DNA of 27,675 nucleotides from Oscillospiraceae bacterium (lineage in GTDB: Bacteria; Bacillota_A; Clostridia; Oscillospirales; Ruminococcaceae). The first letter of the stretch is position 1; each line of letters opens with the position of its first letter. Shown here one piece after another: positions 7,779 to 16,308 of this stretch. The notes below the pieces were generated by a model, which saw nothing but the letters and a program-made list of their open reading frames with translations, was not told the origin of the DNA and did no database searches. Made by a program: the position numbers and the translations under genes. Location: NCBI GenBank assembly GCA_017523995.1, contig JAFWUX010000039.1, positions 1-27,675 of the forward strand, in the 5' to 3' direction.

Positions 7779-9209
7779 TTATTTGCCGCCGAACATCGTT
7801 TCAAGCATATCGTTGACACGCTCCATGTGCATGCCGCGCGAGCCCTTGATCAGAAAGCAGATCGGGATGCCGGCATGCGTCCGCAGCACCTTCTCGAGTG
7901 CCTCGATCAGCATATCCTGCTCCGGCACCGCGCAGACTGCGTCGCCGTATCCTTCCGCAAAATCCTTATAATTTTCGCCGCAGAAGAACGCCGCATCCGC
8001 ATACTTTCTGCAGAGCGCACCGAGCTCGCGGTGACGCGCCGCAGCGAATTCGCCGAGCTCGTTCATGTTGCCGAGAATCGCCCATTTCTGCGCATCGCCT
8101 GCGATCAGCCCGAAGGACTGCAGGGCTGCTGCCATCGCCTCGGGGTTGGCGTTATAATAATCGCGGATGATCGTGATGTTGCCGTATTTGACGCGCTCCG
8201 AACGCATCGCGCCCGGGACAAAGCTGCCCAGCGCCTCCGCGCATTCGCGCAGCGTCATGCCGAGCCGCAGACCGGTGTGAACGGCAAGCAGCGCATCGGT
8301 GACATTGTGCAGACCGGTCATCGGGAGCACTGCCGCCGCGGTGCTGCCGTCTGTCCGGAAGCGCAGCGTAAAGCGCGTATTTTCTGCACTTTCGATGATA
8401 TCCTCCGCGCAGAGTTCTGCATCGGGACTGCCGCAGCGTGTGCTGTAAACGACATTTGTCCGCGCGCGCAGGCTTTCCATATTGCCGTGCAGATAGCTGT
8501 CCTCCGCGGGGACGATCAGCGTGCCGCCGCGTCCTGCATCGGGCATGTTTTCGATCAGCTCGGTTTTGGCAAGGAAGATGTTTTCCTGCGAGCCGAGGTT
8601 GCCGATATGCGCGGTGCCGATGTTCGTGATGATCGCCGCATCCGGCTCCGCAATATCCGACAAATGCAGGATTTCGCCCGCGTGGTTCATGCCCATTTCA
8701 ATCACGGCGACTTCGGTCTCCGGCGGCATGTGCAGAATCGTATACGGGACGCCGACATGGTTGTTATAATTGCCGGAAGTCGCGTAGGTACGGAACTTTG
8801 CAGCAAGCACATGTGCCGTCATATCCTTGACGGTTGTTTTGCCGCTGCTGCCGGTCACGCCGATCACGCGCAGACCGTTCCGCTTCAGCTTCCGGATGTA
8901 ATACTCCGCAAGATTGCCATATCCGTTCTCTGCAATCAGATACGGCACGCCCGGATTCTCGGGCGGCTCCTCGGAGAGCATGCAGAGCACGGCGCCCTTT
9001 TCCGCCGCCTGCTTTGCATAAAGATTGCCGTTGAAATTTGCACCTTTCAGCGCGATGAAGCAGTTGCCCGCTTCGATCGTGCGCGTATCGGTGCTGAATC
9101 CGGAGACGGTCGCCGCCGCATCCGGACAGTTCACAAGTTCAGCGCGCACCGCCTCTGCGATCTCCGCAAAGGTCATCTGTACATGGGGGTCGATCGGGAG
9201 CAGTGCCAT
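7779..9209 (-). CDS. murF: UDP-MurNAc-tripeptide--D-Ala-D-Ala ligase
   Basis: A 476-residue MurF, which adds D-Ala-D-Ala to the UDP-MurNAc tripeptide in the cytoplasm and completes the peptidoglycan precursor. It has an N-terminal substrate domain (residues 1-110, with FSTDTRTIEAGNCFIALKG), a central ATPase domain with the P-loop GVTGSSGKTT (117-126) and the Mur block GNYNNHVGVPYTIL, and a C-terminal domain with RDYYNANPEAM. The ATG at 9209 was chosen over one 24 bases upstream because TGGAGG lies about 8 bases before it. It starts one base after the ddl stop, so D-Ala-D-Ala synthesis and its attachment are translated together. Confidence 0.97.
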   Translation of the reverse strand: MALLPIDPHVQMTFAEIAEAVRAELVNCPDAAATVSGFSTDTRTIEAGNCFIALKGANFNGNLYAKQAAEKGAVLCMLSEEPPENPGVPYLIAENGYGNLAEYYIRKLKRNGLRVIGVTGSSGKTTVKDMTAHVLAAKFRTYATSGNYNNHVGVPYTILHMPPETEVAVIEMGMNHAGEILHLSDIAEPDAAIITNIGTAHIGNLGSQENIFLAKTELIENMPDAGRGGTLIVPAEDSYLHGNMESLRARTNVVYSTRCGSPDAELCAEDIIESAENTRFTLRFRTDGSTAAAVLPMTGLHNVTDALLAVHTGLRLGMTLRECAEALGSFVPGAMRSERVKYGNITIIRDYYNANPEAMAAALQSFGLIAGDAQKWAILGNMNELGEFAAARHRELGALCRKYADAAFFCGENYKDFAEGYGDAVCAVPEQDMLIEALEKVLRTHAGIPICFLIKGSRGMHMERVNDMLETMFGGK

Positions 9210-9210
9210 G

Positions 9211-10269
9211 TCAATCCTCCAGTGCCAGCGCAATCACGCGGTCAAGCAGCTCTGCAAACGGCACGCCCTCTGCCGCCCACATCTTCGGGTACATCGAGAT
9301 CGGGGTGAAGCCGGGCAGCGTGTTGATCTCGTTGAACACGATCTCGTTTGTGTCGCGCGTGACGAAAAAGTCCACACGCGAAAGGCCCGCGCAGCCGAGC
9401 GCCTTGAAAATCGCGACCGCCCATTCGCGCACCTTTGCATTCAGCTCCTCGCTGATGCGCGCCGGAATGAATGCCTGCGAGGTCGAGGTGACATATTTGG
9501 TCTCGTAATCGTAAAACTCCGCACCTGCGTCGATTTCGCCGGCTGTTGCAGCCTTCGGATTATCGTTGCCGAGCACGGCGACTTCGATCTCTCTGCCGTT
9601 GATGAATTCCTCGGCGAGAATCTTTTTATCGTACTTGAATGCGTTTTCCAGTGCAGGTTTCAGGTCTGCTTCGGTCTTGACCTTCGAGACGCCGACAGAC
9701 GATCCAGTGCTGCACGGCTTGATGAACACAGGGAACGCAATATGTTCCATAATCTCGCGGCACATTGCGTCGGCATCCGCCTTGAAATCTGCGCGGCGGA
9801 GCGTCAGCCAGTTTGCCTGCCGGACGCCGGTTGTTGCTGCAATCAGCTTCGTGACCGACTTATCCATCGAGACTGCGTTTGCACAGACGCCGCATCCGAC
9901 AAACGGGATGCCCGAAAGCTGGAACAAGCCCTGAATTGAGCCGTCCTCGCCGTTTTCGCCGTGCAGGACCGGGAAGATGACGTCAACCGGAACGGTCTCG
10001 ACGCCGTTTTTGCGGACAATGCAAAGTCCTGCGCCGCGCTCCGGCGAGAGAAACGCCGTGCAGTTCGCAGGATTCTGCTCCCACTTATCTTCCGCAATAT
10101 CCTTATAATCTTCGCCGCCGAACAGCATCCATTTTCCTTCAAGCGTGATGCCGACCGGCAGGATTCTGCGGTTCTCCTTGTTCAGATTGCGAAGGACCGC
10201 CTCTGCCGATACCAGCGAAACTGCGTGTTCCGGCGAGACGCCGCCAAACAGTACCAGAACTGTCTGCAT
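9211..10269 (-). CDS. ddl: D-alanine--D-alanine ligase
   Basis: A 352-residue ATP-grasp ligase that joins two D-alanines in the cytoplasm. The N-terminus has FGGVSPEHAVSL (8-19), followed by HGENGEDGSIQG (103-114), the ATP-grasp loop FIKPCSTGSSVGVSK (182-196) and the metal site DFFVTRDTNEIVFNEINTLP (300-319). The omega loop reads EFYDYETKY (251-259), with the tyrosine-type specificity of D-Ala-D-Ala ligases and not the histidine of VanA-type D-Ala-D-Lac enzymes. This predicts ordinary vancomycin-sensitive precursors. AGAGGTAG precedes the ATG. It is first in the ddl-murF-scpB set; no clear promoter was found between it and the repeat at 10301-10393. Confidence 0.97.
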   Translation of the reverse strand: MQTVLVLFGGVSPEHAVSLVSAEAVLRNLNKENRRILPVGITLEGKWMLFGGEDYKDIAEDKWEQNPANCTAFLSPERGAGLCIVRKNGVETVPVDVIFPVLHGENGEDGSIQGLFQLSGIPFVGCGVCANAVSMDKSVTKLIAATTGVRQANWLTLRRADFKADADAMCREIMEHIAFPVFIKPCSTGSSVGVSKVKTEADLKPALENAFKYDKKILAEEFINGREIEVAVLGNDNPKAATAGEIDAGAEFYDYETKYVTSTSQAFIPARISEELNAKVREWAVAIFKALGCAGLSRVDFFVTRDTNEIVFNEINTLPGFTPISMYPKMWAAEGVPFAELLDRVIALALED

Positions 10270-10300
10270 ATGAAAAACTACCTCTTTTCGTTGTTTAGAA

Positions 10301-10393
10301 GTGTCTCCGACGGATCTTAATGGGGGGCTCTGCCCCCATACCCCCGCCAGAGGGATACTATCCCTCTGGACTCCCGTTTTTATGCAAAACGGG
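10301..10393. repeat. Intergenic hairpin array, family B, copy 1
   Basis: Opens with GTGTCTCCGACGGAT and then carries three consecutive perfect hairpins: GGGGGC-TCT-GCCCCC, CCAGAGGGAT-ACT-ATCCCTCTGG (10347-10369) and CCCGTTTT/AAAACGGG. A second copy with different stem sequences lies at 25169-25240. It separates ddl from nagA and may also act as the nagA terminator. From 10394 to 10489 further weak stems but no gene are seen. Confidence 0.8.
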
Positions 10394-10489
10394 TTTCCAA
10401 AGCGGCAGTGTCCCCTTGGCGGAGTTAGCCTGCAAACTCATAGCGAAGCACGCGAGAGCCTCATTATCAATCTGCCGGAAATACCTTCA

Positions 10490-11551
10490 TTACTCAAAAA
10501 ATGCGCCTGCGATCATGACCTTTGCGATCTCGCAGTCTTTGTCAAGCAGGATGAGGTCTGCATCTGCGCCAACTTCGATTCTGCCCTTCTTCTCCGCACC
10601 GATCATATCTGCCGGTGTTCTGGTCGCCATGCGGACAGCATCCGCAAACGGGACGCCGAAGCTTGCCGCCTGCTTGACGCAGCGCCAGAGCGTCGAGGTC
10701 GAGCCTGCGATTGCGCCGTCCATTGTGCGTGCGACGCCGTCCTTGACCTCGATATCCTGACCGCCGAACTCATACATGCCGTCGCCGAGACCCGTTGCAC
10801 GCATGGAATCGCTGATGATCACCATGCGGTCCGGCCCGAACATCTTGTAGAGCATCATGACAATCGACGGATGCAGATGCAGACCGTCCGTGATCGCCTG
10901 CACATAGATATTCTTTTCGAGCGCTGCCGGAATCGGGCCAGGCTCTCTGTGGTGGATGCCGGGCATCGCGTTGAAGGTATGCGTCAGGCAGTTTGCGCCC
11001 GCTTCAATCGCCTTGATGCAGGTGTCGTAATCCGCATCTGTATGACCGATGCAGACCAGCGCGCCGCATTCCTTGATGAACTCCATGCTGCCCTCGAGCT
11101 CCGGTGCAATCGTGACAACACGCATGCCGGGCAGAGACTTGAACTCCTTGAGGTCGGGATTGCGGATGAACTTGCCGTTCTGTGCGCCCTTCTTCTTTGC
11201 GTTGATGTACGGGCCTTCCATGTGGAAGCCGAGAATCTGTGTGCCGGGGACGTCAGTCTTGCCCTCGGTGACCTTTTTGATCGCCTCATAGCTCTGCGTC
11301 ATGGTTGTCGGCAGCCACGAGGTTGTGCCGTTCTTTGCAAGGAATGCGCACATCTCCTCAAATTCGCCGTCCATCGTATCCTTGCCGACGCAGCCGTGTG
11401 CGTGCATATCGACAAGACCGGGGATCACGGAATATCCCGTGCAGTCCTCGCCGGTGGTGCTGTCAGATGCCGGTGCGATCGCGGTGATCGTACCGTTTTC
11501 GATGGTGATATCGGTCTGCTTGCCCTCGAGGAGCAGGTTTTTCAGAACCAT
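10490..11551 (-). CDS. nagA: N-acetylglucosamine-6-phosphate deacetylase
   Basis: A 353-residue amidohydrolase that removes acetate from GlcNAc-6-phosphate in the cytoplasm, feeding amino sugars to glycolysis or back to cell-wall synthesis. It has an N-terminal beta-sandwich and then a TIM barrel. The metal and catalytic residues seen are VDMHAHG (H50, H52), GFHMEGP (E112), GHTDAD (H170), THTFNAM (H191) and the catalytic aspartate in ISDSMRATGL (D248). Length is slightly short of the usual 380. AAAGGCGG precedes the ATG. No nagB is adjacent. The upstream 440 bases hold a palindrome and a hairpin array. Confidence 0.95.
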   Translation of the reverse strand: MVLKNLLLEGKQTDITIENGTITAIAPASDSTTGEDCTGYSVIPGLVDMHAHGCVGKDTMDGEFEEMCAFLAKNGTTSWLPTTMTQSYEAIKKVTEGKTDVPGTQILGFHMEGPYINAKKKGAQNGKFIRNPDLKEFKSLPGMRVVTIAPELEGSMEFIKECGALVCIGHTDADYDTCIKAIEAGANCLTHTFNAMPGIHHREPGPIPAALEKNIYVQAITDGLHLHPSIVMMLYKMFGPDRMVIISDSMRATGLGDGMYEFGGQDIEVKDGVARTMDGAIAGSTSTLWRCVKQAASFGVPFADAVRMATRTPADMIGAEKKGRIEVGADADLILLDKDCEIAKVMIAGAFFE

Positions 11552-11602
11552 TTTTCTACCGCCTTTCTGTTATGTGGTTGCTTTGGTGCAATGTATCAGC
11601 AA

Positions 11603-11616
11603 TGGAGCATGCTCCA
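11603..11616. promoter_or_regulatory. Perfect 14-bp palindrome upstream of nagA
   Basis: TGGAGCATGCTCCA is fully self-complementary and is flanked at unequal distance by ATGTAT and ATACAT-type half sites. It lies 52 bases before the nagA start. It could be an operator for a sugar-responsive dimeric regulator, or one more member of the hairpin series nearby. No clear promoter was identified around it. Confidence 0.35.
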
Positions 11617-11710
11617 TACATCGCCGTTTCGGGGAAATCGGTATCTCTGCCGGTATCTCTGATGGAATTATGGGGCGGCAATGCCAGCAACTTAAGCAGC
11701 TGCAGCAGCC

Positions 11711-11930
11711 GGTGAATTGCTTTGCAATTCACTTAGGGGAGCCCTCTATCGCAGGGCTCCCCTCTCCGAAAAACGATCCACCGGATCGTTTTATCGGATT
11801 CACCCCTGCGGAGCTCCTGACGCCGGGGTGTTTCGCTCTCTGCAGAGAGCGACCAAAGGGCGCTGCCCTTTGGAAACCTGCAAACTTTTGAAAAAGTTTG
11901 ATCAAAACTTTTATTTCGGCTTCGCCGTGC
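11711..11930. repeat. Intergenic hairpin array, family C, copy 1
   Basis: At least six short hairpins in series: GTGAATTGC/GCAATTCAC, GGGGAGCCCT/AGGGCTCCCC (11736-11762), AAAACGATCC/GGATCGTTTT, GCTCTCTGCAGAGAGC, AAAGGGC/GCCCTTT and AAACTTTT/AAAAGTTT-type stems. The first 110 bases recur almost unchanged at 27567-27675. The gap 11552-11991 contains no gene apart from this array and the palindrome at 11603. Confidence 0.85.
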
Positions 11931-11991
11931 GCTCCTTAAGTTGTTCGCACTGTCCGCCCCATTTCAAATCCATCGGAGATACATTATTTCA

Positions 11992-13332
11992 TTATTTCGT
12001 TGCAGGGAGAGACGCCGCGGCAACCGCCTGACCGACTCGTCTGTCCATCTCATCCGGCAGGATGAACTGCACCTGCTTATACAGCTCCGGGAATTCCTTT
12101 TCGAGAACTTCCTTTGCCTTCTCGATGATCAGATCGCCGCCGAGACCGGAGGTCACTCTGCCGCTGATCTGGAGATAACGGATATCATAGAAATCTGCGT
12201 AGTTTGCGATTGCATAGCCGAAATAGGTGCCGATCGTGCGGAAGATATCCTTTGCGCCCTCGTGGCCTTCCGCGAGCACCTTCTGGACTGCCTTGAGCTT
12301 TTCTGCAAGCGTCAGGTTCTCATCCAGCTCGATGCCAGCCTTCGGTGCCAGACGGATGACGGCATCCTGCGAGAAATACTTGACGCCGCAGCCGTAATCG
12401 CCCGACCACTCATCGACCGGAGATGCCGGATTGTAGTCAACCGGAACAAACGCCAGCTCATTGTGCCAGCCGGTGACATTGCCGTTGATATCGACATAGC
12501 CGCCTGCCTCAGAGGTGCCCATCGCGATGCCCAGCACGCCGTTGACATCCATTGCCATGGATGCTGCAAGTGCCGCAACGTCGCCGTCATTGGCAACTGC
12601 ATATGGGACGCCCAGCTCCTCGAGGACATCGACATAGACATTCTTGCAAGCCTCGCCCTGCGTATCCTTCGGAACCTTCAGGAACAGATGCGAAACCATT
12701 GCGCGGTTTGCAACCAGCACGCCTGCGGTGCTGACGCCGACTGCATCAAAGCTCGGCATATGCTCTGCTGCCTTGAGAATCGCATTCTTGATGTGCTCGT
12801 GGTGATAGGAGATATCCTCTGCAAGCTTCGGCAGCCAGACAATCTCCTCTGCCCAGACGGTCTCGCCGTTGACAACGGCTGCGACCTTCATATCCGAGCC
12901 GCCTGCATCAAAGCCGACGCGGCAGCCGTCCAGATTTCTGCCGATGGACAGCGGGCGGACATGGTTCTCCGGCATATCGGCAAAATCGCGCTCCTCGACT
13001 TCAAAATCGCGCTCATAGGTTGTGCTCCAGAAATCGACATCGAAGGCACGGAGTCCCTCTTTGGTATATGCGTCACGAATGTACTCGTATACATCGTGAT
13101 CGCCTGCGAGCATGACCTTCCAGCCGCCTGCGCACCAGAGGATCGTTTTGATCAGGCGCTCTGCATAGCGGCAGTTCTCCTCCTTATTGTCACCGAGCTT
13201 GGTATCGCGGCGGTAGACAAGTCCGTCCTCGCGTTCAACGGCAATCGAAAAGGGTCTTGTTGCTTTCGCAAGGAAATCGCGGTTGAAATATACCGCCGGG
13301 ACAAAATCATGGTCGAGAATCGGCTGAATCAT
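11992..13332 (-). CDS. ROK-family protein, probable sugar kinase
   Basis: A 446-residue protein. Residues about 138-440 have the ROK/actin-like ATPase fold: RVGFDAGGSDMKV (138-150) as phosphate loop 1, DAVGVSTAGVLVANRA in the linker, AVANDGDVAAL with the catalytic-base aspartate D249, GIAMGTSEAGG (268-278) and ISGRVTSGLGG near the end. About 130 N-terminal residues of unknown fold precede it, making it longer than typical ROK kinases (near 300). The cysteine-rich zinc motif of ROK kinases is reduced to DYGCG. The ATG at 13332 was chosen over an upstream in-frame codon because AAAGGA lies 8-9 bases before it. Its place between nagA and an epimerase suggests an N-acetyl-hexosamine substrate, which is an inference. 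Confidence 0.82.
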   Translation of the reverse strand: MIQPILDHDFVPAVYFNRDFLAKATRPFSIAVEREDGLVYRRDTKLGDNKEENCRYAERLIKTILWCAGGWKVMLAGDHDVYEYIRDAYTKEGLRAFDVDFWSTTYERDFEVEERDFADMPENHVRPLSIGRNLDGCRVGFDAGGSDMKVAAVVNGETVWAEEIVWLPKLAEDISYHHEHIKNAILKAAEHMPSFDAVGVSTAGVLVANRAMVSHLFLKVPKDTQGEACKNVYVDVLEELGVPYAVANDGDVAALAASMAMDVNGVLGIAMGTSEAGGYVDINGNVTGWHNELAFVPVDYNPASPVDEWSGDYGCGVKYFSQDAVIRLAPKAGIELDENLTLAEKLKAVQKVLAEGHEGAKDIFRTIGTYFGYAIANYADFYDIRYLQISGRVTSGLGGDLIIEKAKEVLEKEFPELYKQVQFILPDEMDRRVGQAVAAASLPATK

Positions 13333-13382
13333 TGGTTCTGTTCCTTTCATTTGAAATTTTGGTTGATATGAATACAACAGAA

Positions 13383-13409
13383 CAAGCGGCGGCTTGAAAC
13401 CGTCGCTTG
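13383..13409 (-). terminator. Possible terminator after the epimerase gene
   Basis: An imperfect 10-bp stem (CAAGCGGCGG with CCGTCGCTTG, one mismatch) lies in the short gap between the epimerase and ROK genes. The minus-strand sequence after it is only moderately T-rich, so it may be partial or non-functional as a terminator. Confidence 0.4.
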
Positions 13410-13427
13410 CCTGTATGCAAACCCAGA

Positions 13428-14375
13428 TTACTTTGTATTCTTGATGTTCCAGCGGAACGGGCAGATGCGGGATGCTTTGGTCGTATCGAACATAAAGTTC
13501 TTGTCGATCGTGGTGACATCCAGCCAGCGGTAGTTCGTTTTCTGCTCCGGATCGCCGAAGAGCTTGAGCTTGAGTCCGCCGGAAAGGCTCGTCTTCTGCA
13601 GGACAGGTCCGAGGCGGTGATTTTCCTTCATGAAGGTCACGATCTCAGACGCCATGACGAGCGAAGCATCCGCGACGTTGTAGACGCCGGTATAGTTTGC
13701 GCTGTCTGCCTGACGCAGAAATCCGATGATGAAATCGGAGATATTGTGGATACAGCACATGTGGTAGCCGTATTCACCGGTCCGGAAGACGAAAATGGAT
13801 TTATCCTTCGGATCGCGGATACGGGACATCAGGTTTTCGGTATAGTTCAGCGAATAGACCATCGGCACGCGCGCGACGCAGCAGATCATGGTCTTGGTTT
13901 TGCGGACATCGTTTGCAAATGCCGTTTCCTCATTCGCCTTCATTTTGCCGTAATTGGTCACAGGCTTGACGGCTTCGTCCTCGCGCACCGGCTCGCGGCT
14001 GTCCGGCTGCTTATAGACCTGTGTCGAGCTCAGCAGAATAAACTTCTGCACATTCTTGGAAATTGCGAGTTTATAGAGAAACTTATCGCATGCAGCGCAT
14101 TCGTCGATCTGTGCCTTCTCGATGATCGGACCGAGGTCGTTGTCAACGGTGCACGCCAGATGCACAACGTACTCAATCTCAAACTCATCAAAGATCTCAC
14201 CGTATTTTCCCTGGTCAGACGGTGCCGCCTCCCGGAAGAAATAATTTTCCTTGCCGGCATTGTAGTCGGATTCGTTTTTGTCTACCGCGATGACCGTGTT
14301 GCCTTTTTTCAAAAGACCGGAGCAGACGTGATCGCCAATCAGGCCGCAGCCGCCGGTTACAAGAATAGTTGCCAT
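13428..14375 (-). CDS. NAD(P)-dependent epimerase/dehydratase
   Basis: A 315-residue extended short-chain dehydrogenase. The N-terminal Rossmann motif is TGGCGLIG (7-14), with D32 at the end of strand 2 (AVDKNES) suggesting NAD. VVHLAC (70-75) is the usual strand-4 block, LLSSTQVY (114-121) carries the active-site serine/threonine region, and Y142-GKM-K146 is the catalytic YxxxK pair. Such enzymes act on nucleotide sugars or related substrates; the exact substrate cannot be read from sequence. The ATG at 14375 was chosen over one 51 bases upstream because AAAGGA lies before it and the upstream extension lacks a fold. A good promoter lies at 14459-14487. Confidence 0.88.
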   Translation of the reverse strand: MATILVTGGCGLIGDHVCSGLLKKGNTVIAVDKNESDYNAGKENYFFREAAPSDQGKYGEIFDEFEIEYVVHLACTVDNDLGPIIEKAQIDECAACDKFLYKLAISKNVQKFILLSSTQVYKQPDSREPVREDEAVKPVTNYGKMKANEETAFANDVRKTKTMICCVARVPMVYSLNYTENLMSRIRDPKDKSIFVFRTGEYGYHMCCIHNISDFIIGFLRQADSANYTGVYNVADASLVMASEIVTFMKENHRLGPVLQKTSLSGGLKLKLFGDPEQKTNYRWLDVTTIDKNFMFDTTKASRICPFRWNIKNTK

Positions 14376-14458
14376 AACATACAGTCCTTTCCTTGGCGGG
14401 ATGAGATCATGTCCCCCTAATGACATGACTGCATACTACCCTACAATGATACATTATT

Positions 14459-14487
14459 ATTATATCACAGTTGGCAAAGAATTGCAA
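14459..14487 (-). promoter_or_regulatory. Sigma-A promoter of the epimerase gene
   Basis: On the minus strand, TTGCAA (14482-14487) and a perfect TATAAT (14459-14464) are 17 bases apart. Transcription would start near 14452, giving a leader of about 75 bases. Confidence 0.75.
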
Positions 14488-14558
14488 GCAGAGAATAGAA
14501 ATTCGACGTTTTCTATTATCCGGATGCTTTATATTTGTATAATATTAACAAGGTTATA

Positions 14559-14595
14559 CAAAAAGTAAACAAACAGGCGAATTTTTACTGTTTGT
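14559..14595 (-). terminator. Probable tadA terminator
   Basis: An 8-bp stem (ACAAACAG at 14569-14576, CTGTTTGT at 14588-14595) that overlaps the tadA stop codon, followed on the minus strand by a T-rich run. It is short and AT-rich, so strength is uncertain. Confidence 0.5.
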
Positions 14596-15049
14596 CACCC
14601 CGAAGCCCCGCAAAAAAATCCTGCAGAATTCTGACGCACGGCTCCTCCAGAAGTCCGCCTGTTACGCGCGGTTTGTGGTTATAGGGCAATGTGAACATCT
14701 CCTGCACGGAGCAGACCGCGCCAGCCTTTTCATCATAAGCGCCGAAAATCACGCGGTCAATGCGCGCGTTGATAATCGCGCCGCTGCACATCGGGCAGGG
14801 CTCCAGCGTCACATAGAGATTACAGCCAGAAAGCCGCCATGATCCGCGCTTTTTCGCAGCCTCCTCAATCGCGAGAATCTCGGCGTGCGCCGTCGGGGAG
14901 TGATCCTGCTCCCTGCGGTTTCTGCCGCGTCCCAGAATCTCGCCGGTTTCACGGTCCACTACAACCGCCCCGACAGGGATCTCGCCTGCCGCGGCTGCCT
15001 CCTCCGCGAGTGCAATCGCCTCGCGCATCATTGCAAAATCATCAAACAT
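14585..15049 (-). CDS. tadA: tRNA adenosine(34) deaminase TadA
   Basis: A 154-residue zinc deaminase that converts adenosine 34 of tRNA-Arg(ACG) to inosine, allowing one tRNA to read three codons. The zinc and catalytic residues are in HAEILAI (H55, E57) and LEPCPMCSGAI (C85, C88). IDRVIFGAYDEKAGAV is the typical following block. Length is normal. GAGG lies about 9 bases before the ATG. It begins 10 bases after the stop of the CPBP-like gene and is probably cotranscribed with it; a functional link is not evident. Confidence 0.95.
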   Translation of the reverse strand: MFDDFAMMREAIALAEEAAAAGEIPVGAVVVDRETGEILGRGRNRREQDHSPTAHAEILAIEEAAKKRGSWRLSGCNLYVTLEPCPMCSGAIINARIDRVIFGAYDEKAGAVCSVQEMFTLPYNHKPRVTGGLLEEPCVRILQDFFAGLRGDKQ

Positions 15050-15059
15050 CGCGGGGACC

Positions 15060-16166
15060 TCAATAGAAACACTGCAGAAGCGTCAGCAGCGTGGAAACTG
15101 CCAGCCACGGCAGCATTGTCACCGTCAGCACAAGCGCTGAACATTTTTTCCGGTCCGAAAGCACGATCCGGCGGTTGCTCATCCGGAGCGCATGCCGGTG
15201 CTGCAGGACATAGAACGCAAGCGCCAGCGTGCCGATCGAAATCAGCAGCAGCGCATATTCCCAGAGCTGCATTGTCCGGCTCGTGTAGACCGCCACAAGC
15301 CGCGCATAGTTCAGTCCGGCATAGGTCATCCGGACGAGGACGCAGGTCGCGATTGAGCCGGTGCGAACCAGCAGATAGCCTGCCGTCAACCCGATCAGCA
15401 GCTCGCCCATTCTGTCGGGCAGGCTGTTCGGGAACAGGAACGCAATACATGCCGTGATGCCGACCGCAAACGGATCGCCGAACTGCCGCAGAAGCGTCAG
15501 AACCGTGCCGCGCAGGAACAGCTCCGCAAGCGCCGCCGCAAGCAGCGCATCAAATATGCCGTATGCCGCGATTGCATCCGTATCCTTGTATGTATAGATC
15601 TCCTGCGCAAGCTGAATGCCGTCCTGCTGCGCGATCAGGGCATAAATGCCGGCTATGAACATGCCCGCGCCGATGCCGGCTGTCACCACCGGCACGCTGC
15701 TCGACTTGAACGGCGCAAACACGCGCCGCGGCAGCTTCGCCGCTTTGATCAGGAGCACTGTCGGGAACAGATATTTCAGCAGCACAACAACCATCTTTGC
15801 CGCGACAACCGCCCACTGGCTGCCGGACTTCGAGATTGAGAGGAAATCCACATGCAGGTCGATGCCGAACAGCCTGAGCAGACCCGCAAGCAGCGAGCCG
15901 CCCGCCATCTGCGCAACAAAACAGATCAGCAGTGCCGCGCCGATCAGCTGGCTGCAGCGCATCAGGGATTCGCGCTCGGCGATGCCCGCATCCTGCTTGG
16001 CACCGGCGGCACCTGAGACATAGACATTCTCCAGACTGTTGTCGGAGAAGCGGAATACATACTGGGAATCGGTGTTCCTGCGCCATTCGAGAAACGCCAT
16101 GTTATACTGCTCATTGAAGGAGTCATATTTGAACTCCTCTACAACATCCGTATAGGCATGATCCAA
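15060..16166 (-). CDS. CPBP-family membrane protein with altered catalytic motifs
   Basis: A polytopic membrane protein of about 368 residues with a soluble N-terminus and about eight hydrophobic segments. The C-terminal half has the CPBP (CAAX protease/bacteriocin-processing, Rce1/Abi) layout, but the key residues differ. The EExxxR motif reads A-E-L-F-L-R, FxxxH reads F-L-F-P-N, and HxxxN reads Y-A-G-L-N (A217, N250 and Y285 when numbered from the upstream GTG at 16175). All three catalytic positions known from Rce1 are therefore replaced, so it is probably not an active protease. The start is a TTG at 16166, chosen because AAAGGGGG lies about 8 bases upstream. It is probably cotranscribed with tadA. 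Confidence 0.8.
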   Translation of the reverse strand: MDHAYTDVVEEFKYDSFNEQYNMAFLEWRRNTDSQYVFRFSDNSLENVYVSGAAGAKQDAGIAERESLMRCSQLIGAALLICFVAQMAGGSLLAGLLRLFGIDLHVDFLSISKSGSQWAVVAAKMVVVLLKYLFPTVLLIKAAKLPRRVFAPFKSSSVPVVTAGIGAGMFIAGIYALIAQQDGIQLAQEIYTYKDTDAIAAYGIFDALLAAALAELFLRGTVLTLLRQFGDPFAVGITACIAFLFPNSLPDRMGELLIGLTAGYLLVRTGSIATCVLVRMTYAGLNYARLVAVYTSRTMQLWEYALLLISIGTLALAFYVLQHRHALRMSNRRIVLSDRKKCSALVLTVTMLPWLAVSTLLTLLQCFY

Positions 16167-16308
16167 GCGCAGCACCCCCTTTATCTCTTATGCTTTATCT
16201 TAATATTATAGCAAATTGTGCCGCGCGAGTCGTGCAGATTCCGTAAAAAGTATATGAATAAAATATGAACTTTTTGTGACTCCAGCGCGGGATACAGAGG
16301 CTTTCAGA

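Noticed and set aside
7827..9308. Plus-strand 493-residue frame opposite murF
   Set aside because: It is a shadow of murF, which has all family motifs and a ribosome site.
9211..10269. Possible vancomycin-resistance (VanA-type) ligase
   Set aside because: The omega loop has the EFYDYETKY tyrosine signature of D-Ala-D-Ala ligases, and no vanH or vanX is nearby.
16201..16233. Promoter for the CPBP-like gene on the minus strand
   Set aside because: A good TATAAT is present at 16205-16210 but no acceptable -35 at 16-18 bases, so support is too weak to list.
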